Source of the DNA: Rhizobium sp. NXC24
Lineage (GTDB): Bacteria; Pseudomonadota; Alphaproteobacteria; Rhizobiales; Rhizobiaceae
NCBI RefSeq assembly: GCF_002944315.1
Contig: NZ_CP024311.1
Location: forward strand, 1,464,501-1,528,500
Direction: 5' to 3'
DNA: 64,000 bases
Part shown: positions 62,322 to 64,000 of the stretch, one piece after another
Position numbering within the stretch: the stretch's first letter is position 1
How the letters are laid out: every line of letters begins with the position of its first letter
Program-made: the position numbers and the translations under genes
Notes under the pieces: model-generated
What the model was told of the DNA's origin: nothing
The model's input: the letters and a program-made list of their open reading frames with translations, nothing else
Databases searched by the model: none

Positions 62322-63089
62322 TCAGCAGCTCGTCTTGCCGCAACTGCGGACATTGGCGATCTTCTGCTGAATGGCGTCGAGGCCGATTGCGCCGGAGATC
62401 GCCTCATTACCGATGACATAGGCCGGCGTGCCGGTGACGTTGAGATCGGTGGCGAGCTGGTACGTGGCCTTGATCGAATCGCTGTTCGGGCTCTTGGCCA
62501 TTTCAGCGCGAATTGCCGCTTCAGTGACGCCGAGCGAGGTCGCAGCTTCGATGGCGCTGTCTTCCGATGCGCGGCCGTCGCTTCCAAGCAGCGCATGGTG
62601 GAATTCAGCATATTTTTCCGGCGCCAGCTTGCGGAACGCATCGGAAACCCGTGCCGCGGCAACCGAATCCGGTCCGAGGATCGGGAATTCCTTCAGCACG
62701 AAACGCACATTCGGGTCTTGCTTGAGCAGCGCGTCCATGTCGGGGAGCGCATGGCGGCAATAGGTGCAATTATAGTCGAAGAACTCGACCACGGTGACGT
62801 CACCCTTCGGATTGCCAATCGTAACGTCATCCTTGGAATTGAAGATGGCATCCTTATTTTGGGTAACAGCCTGGGCCGACTGAGCGAGGCGCGCCTCGTC
62901 CTGTTTCTTTTCAAGCGCCGCTTGCGCGTCCAACAGCACTTCCGGGTGCTCGACGAGGTATTCCTTGATGAACTCCCCGAATTCCTTCTTCTGCTGGTCA
63001 TCCAGCGCGGCCGCGGGCTGAACCATGGCAAGCGACGCGGCAATGGCGATCGCTGAGGCGGCCAGCAGGGTTTTGGAAAAAAGGGTCAT
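62322..63089 (-). CDS. DsbA-family thiol:disulfide oxidoreductase
   Basis: This 255-residue exported protein has a signal peptide (residues 1-29, ending AAAL). The active site is Cys108-Thr-Tyr-Cys111 in FFDYNCTYCRHALPDMD. The N-terminal helical region (residues about 30-75) resembles the ScsC-type extension. The cis-Pro loop is VTGTPAYVIG near residue 215, and two further cysteines close the protein. ACGAGGA precedes the ATG at 63089. Confidence 0.9.
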   Translation of the reverse strand: MTLFSKTLLAASAIAIAASLAMVQPAAALDDQQKKEFGEFIKEYLVEHPEVLLDAQAALEKKQDEARLAQSAQAVTQNKDAIFNSKDDVTIGNPKGDVTVVEFFDYNCTYCRHALPDMDALLKQDPNVRFVLKEFPILGPDSVAAARVSDAFRKLAPEKYAEFHHALLGSDGRASEDSAIEAATSLGVTEAAIRAEMAKSPNSDSIKATYQLATDLNVTGTPAYVIGNEAISGAIGLDAIQQKIANVRSCGKTSC

Positions 63090-63294
63090 TGGGTCCTCGT
63101 TTGAGTAGGTGCTGAGACTCATCGTCCGGTTCGGGATATCACCGCCAGGTTAAAATCCCGAAATTTGTATCGGCAATTTACGGTGCATGCTTATTTCCAG
63201 AAACAGGAATTTTCACGACAAAGCCGCAATCGCGGGATTGTGAACAGGCTAATATTGCGGCAATTGTCTGGCTTTAATCCGATCCGAGAAAGAA

Positions 63295-64000
63295 TTGACC
63301 TTGTTTTCCCTATCCAAACGCAGCGATGTCGAACCCTTCCACGCCATGGATGTGCTGGCGGAGGCGACCCGTCGGCGTCAGGCGGGGCATGCCGTCATTT
63401 CGATGGCCGTCGGCCAGCCGTCGCATCCGACGCCCAAGGCAGCACTTGAGGCAGCACGCACGGCACTCGGGCACGGACGCATCGGCTACACGGACGCACT
63501 GGGCACGCTGGCGCTGAAACAGGCGCTAGCGGTTCATTACCAGGTTCGCCATGGGCTGAGCATCGATCCCATGCGGATCGCGATCACGACAGGTTCGTCG
63601 GCCGGCTTCAACCTCGCCTTTCTGACGCTGTTCGATCCTGGCGACAGCGTCGCCATCGCAAGGCCCGGCTATCCAGCCTATCGCAATATTCTTGCTGCTC
63701 TCGGGCTCGATGTCGTCGAAGTGCCCGTCACCGCCGAAACGCAATTCACGTTGACGCCGGAAAGCCTGGAGGCGGCGCAAGCGGCCAGCGGCAAGCGGCT
63801 GAAGGGCGTACTGCTTGCAAGCCCCGCCAATCCTACCGGCACGGTGACCGGCAGGGCGGCGCTGAAGGCGCTTGCCGATTATTGTGCCGACCGTTCGATC
63901 GCTTTCATTTCCGACGAAATCTATCATGGACTGACCTTCGTCGGCGAAGAGACGAGCGCTCTGGAACTGACCGATCAGACCATCATCATCAATTCCTTTT
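63295..64000 (+). CDS. Class I/II pyridoxal-phosphate aminotransferase (partial)
   Basis: The frame is open from 63295 to the window end (235 codons). It contains VISMAVGQPSHPTPKAALEA near residue 32, ITTGSSAGFNLAFLTLFDPGD near residue 93, LLASPANPTGTVTG near residue 180 and FISDEIYHGL near residue 205. These are the fold-type I aminotransferase motifs before the PLP lysine, which lies beyond the window. A TTG at 63295 after GAGAAAG is the best start; substrate is unassigned. Confidence 0.88.
   Translation, partial: MTLFSLSKRSDVEPFHAMDVLAEATRRRQAGHAVISMAVGQPSHPTPKAALEAARTALGHGRIGYTDALGTLALKQALAVHYQVRHGLSIDPMRIAITTGSSAGFNLAFLTLFDPGDSVAIARPGYPAYRNILAALGLDVVEVPVTAETQFTLTPESLEAAQAASGKRLKGVLLASPANPTGTVTGRAALKALADYCADRSIAFISDEIYHGLTFVGEETSALELTDQTIIINSF

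Overview
The window is an alphaproteobacterial chromosome segment, almost certainly from Rhizobium or a close relative. Evidence: the gene order nuoF-nuoN / birA / rnj / mce / DUF1467 / proS / lolE / lolD / dnaE, the divK-pleD / rpmG / rnr / topA / dprA / plsY / pyrC'-pyrB cluster, gatCAB, and the NDUFA12 / DUF2155 / aat / accC / accB / aroQ cluster, together with GC-rich codon use and LexA boxes of the alphaproteobacterial GAAC-N7-GAAC type. Nearly all of it is core chromosome. No insertion sequence, prophage, CRISPR array, rRNA or tRNA was recognised.

Layout. 1-11076: the distal part of the complex I operon (nuoF 3' end, a helix-hairpin-helix membrane protein, nuoGHIJKLMN), continuing into birA, rnj, mce and a DUF1467 gene. 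14390-15028: a gene-free stretch with a bidirectional hairpin terminator, a palindrome, a good sigma-70-type promoter and a long proS leader. 15029-18383: proS, lolE, lolD. 18393-19771: two minus-strand accessory genes and a 28-codon membrane peptide gene preceded by a LexA box. 19886-23386: dnaE. 23388-28622: an intergenic palindrome, an L,D-transpeptidase, a FemAB/GNAT-TPR protein, LexA-boxed dinB and a GNAT gene. 28640-29598: HAD-like and DUF3572 genes. 29730-31490: divK-pleD. 31491-32303: AT-rich, with a well-structured RNA candidate ending in a terminator. 32304-43891, minus strand: rpmG, an MFS transporter, a NUDIX remnant, DUF983, rnr, topA, dprA, plsY, pyrC' and pyrB. 44077-50075: an AidB-like acyl-CoA dehydrogenase, vapBC, GNAT, TetR, small membrane proteins, ruvX, a UPF0173 hydrolase and gatC. 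50132-56017: gatA and gatB interspersed with a YjhX-family gene, three GNAT genes and one AT-richer membrane protein gene. 56123-64000: an NDUFA12 homologue, DUF2155, DUF1062, DUF2167, aat, accC, accB, aroQ, a DsbA-family protein, and a class I aminotransferase cut by the window end.

How the genes fit together. The first 11 kb makes the membrane arm and much of the peripheral arm of NADH:quinone oxidoreductase, and the NDUFA12-like accessory subunit lies 45 kb away. DnaE, DinB, RuvX, DprA and TopA form a replication, repair and recombination theme, and two LexA boxes put dinB and the 28-residue membrane peptide under likely SOS control. The peptide recalls Caulobacter SidA, the 29-residue SOS-induced division inhibitor, and is the most interesting item here. 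DivK and PleD link the window to the CtrA cell-cycle circuit. The structured RNA candidate downstream of pleD is the best non-coding lead. Starts were chosen from ribosome-binding sites and family lengths; several upstream in-frame extensions were trimmed.
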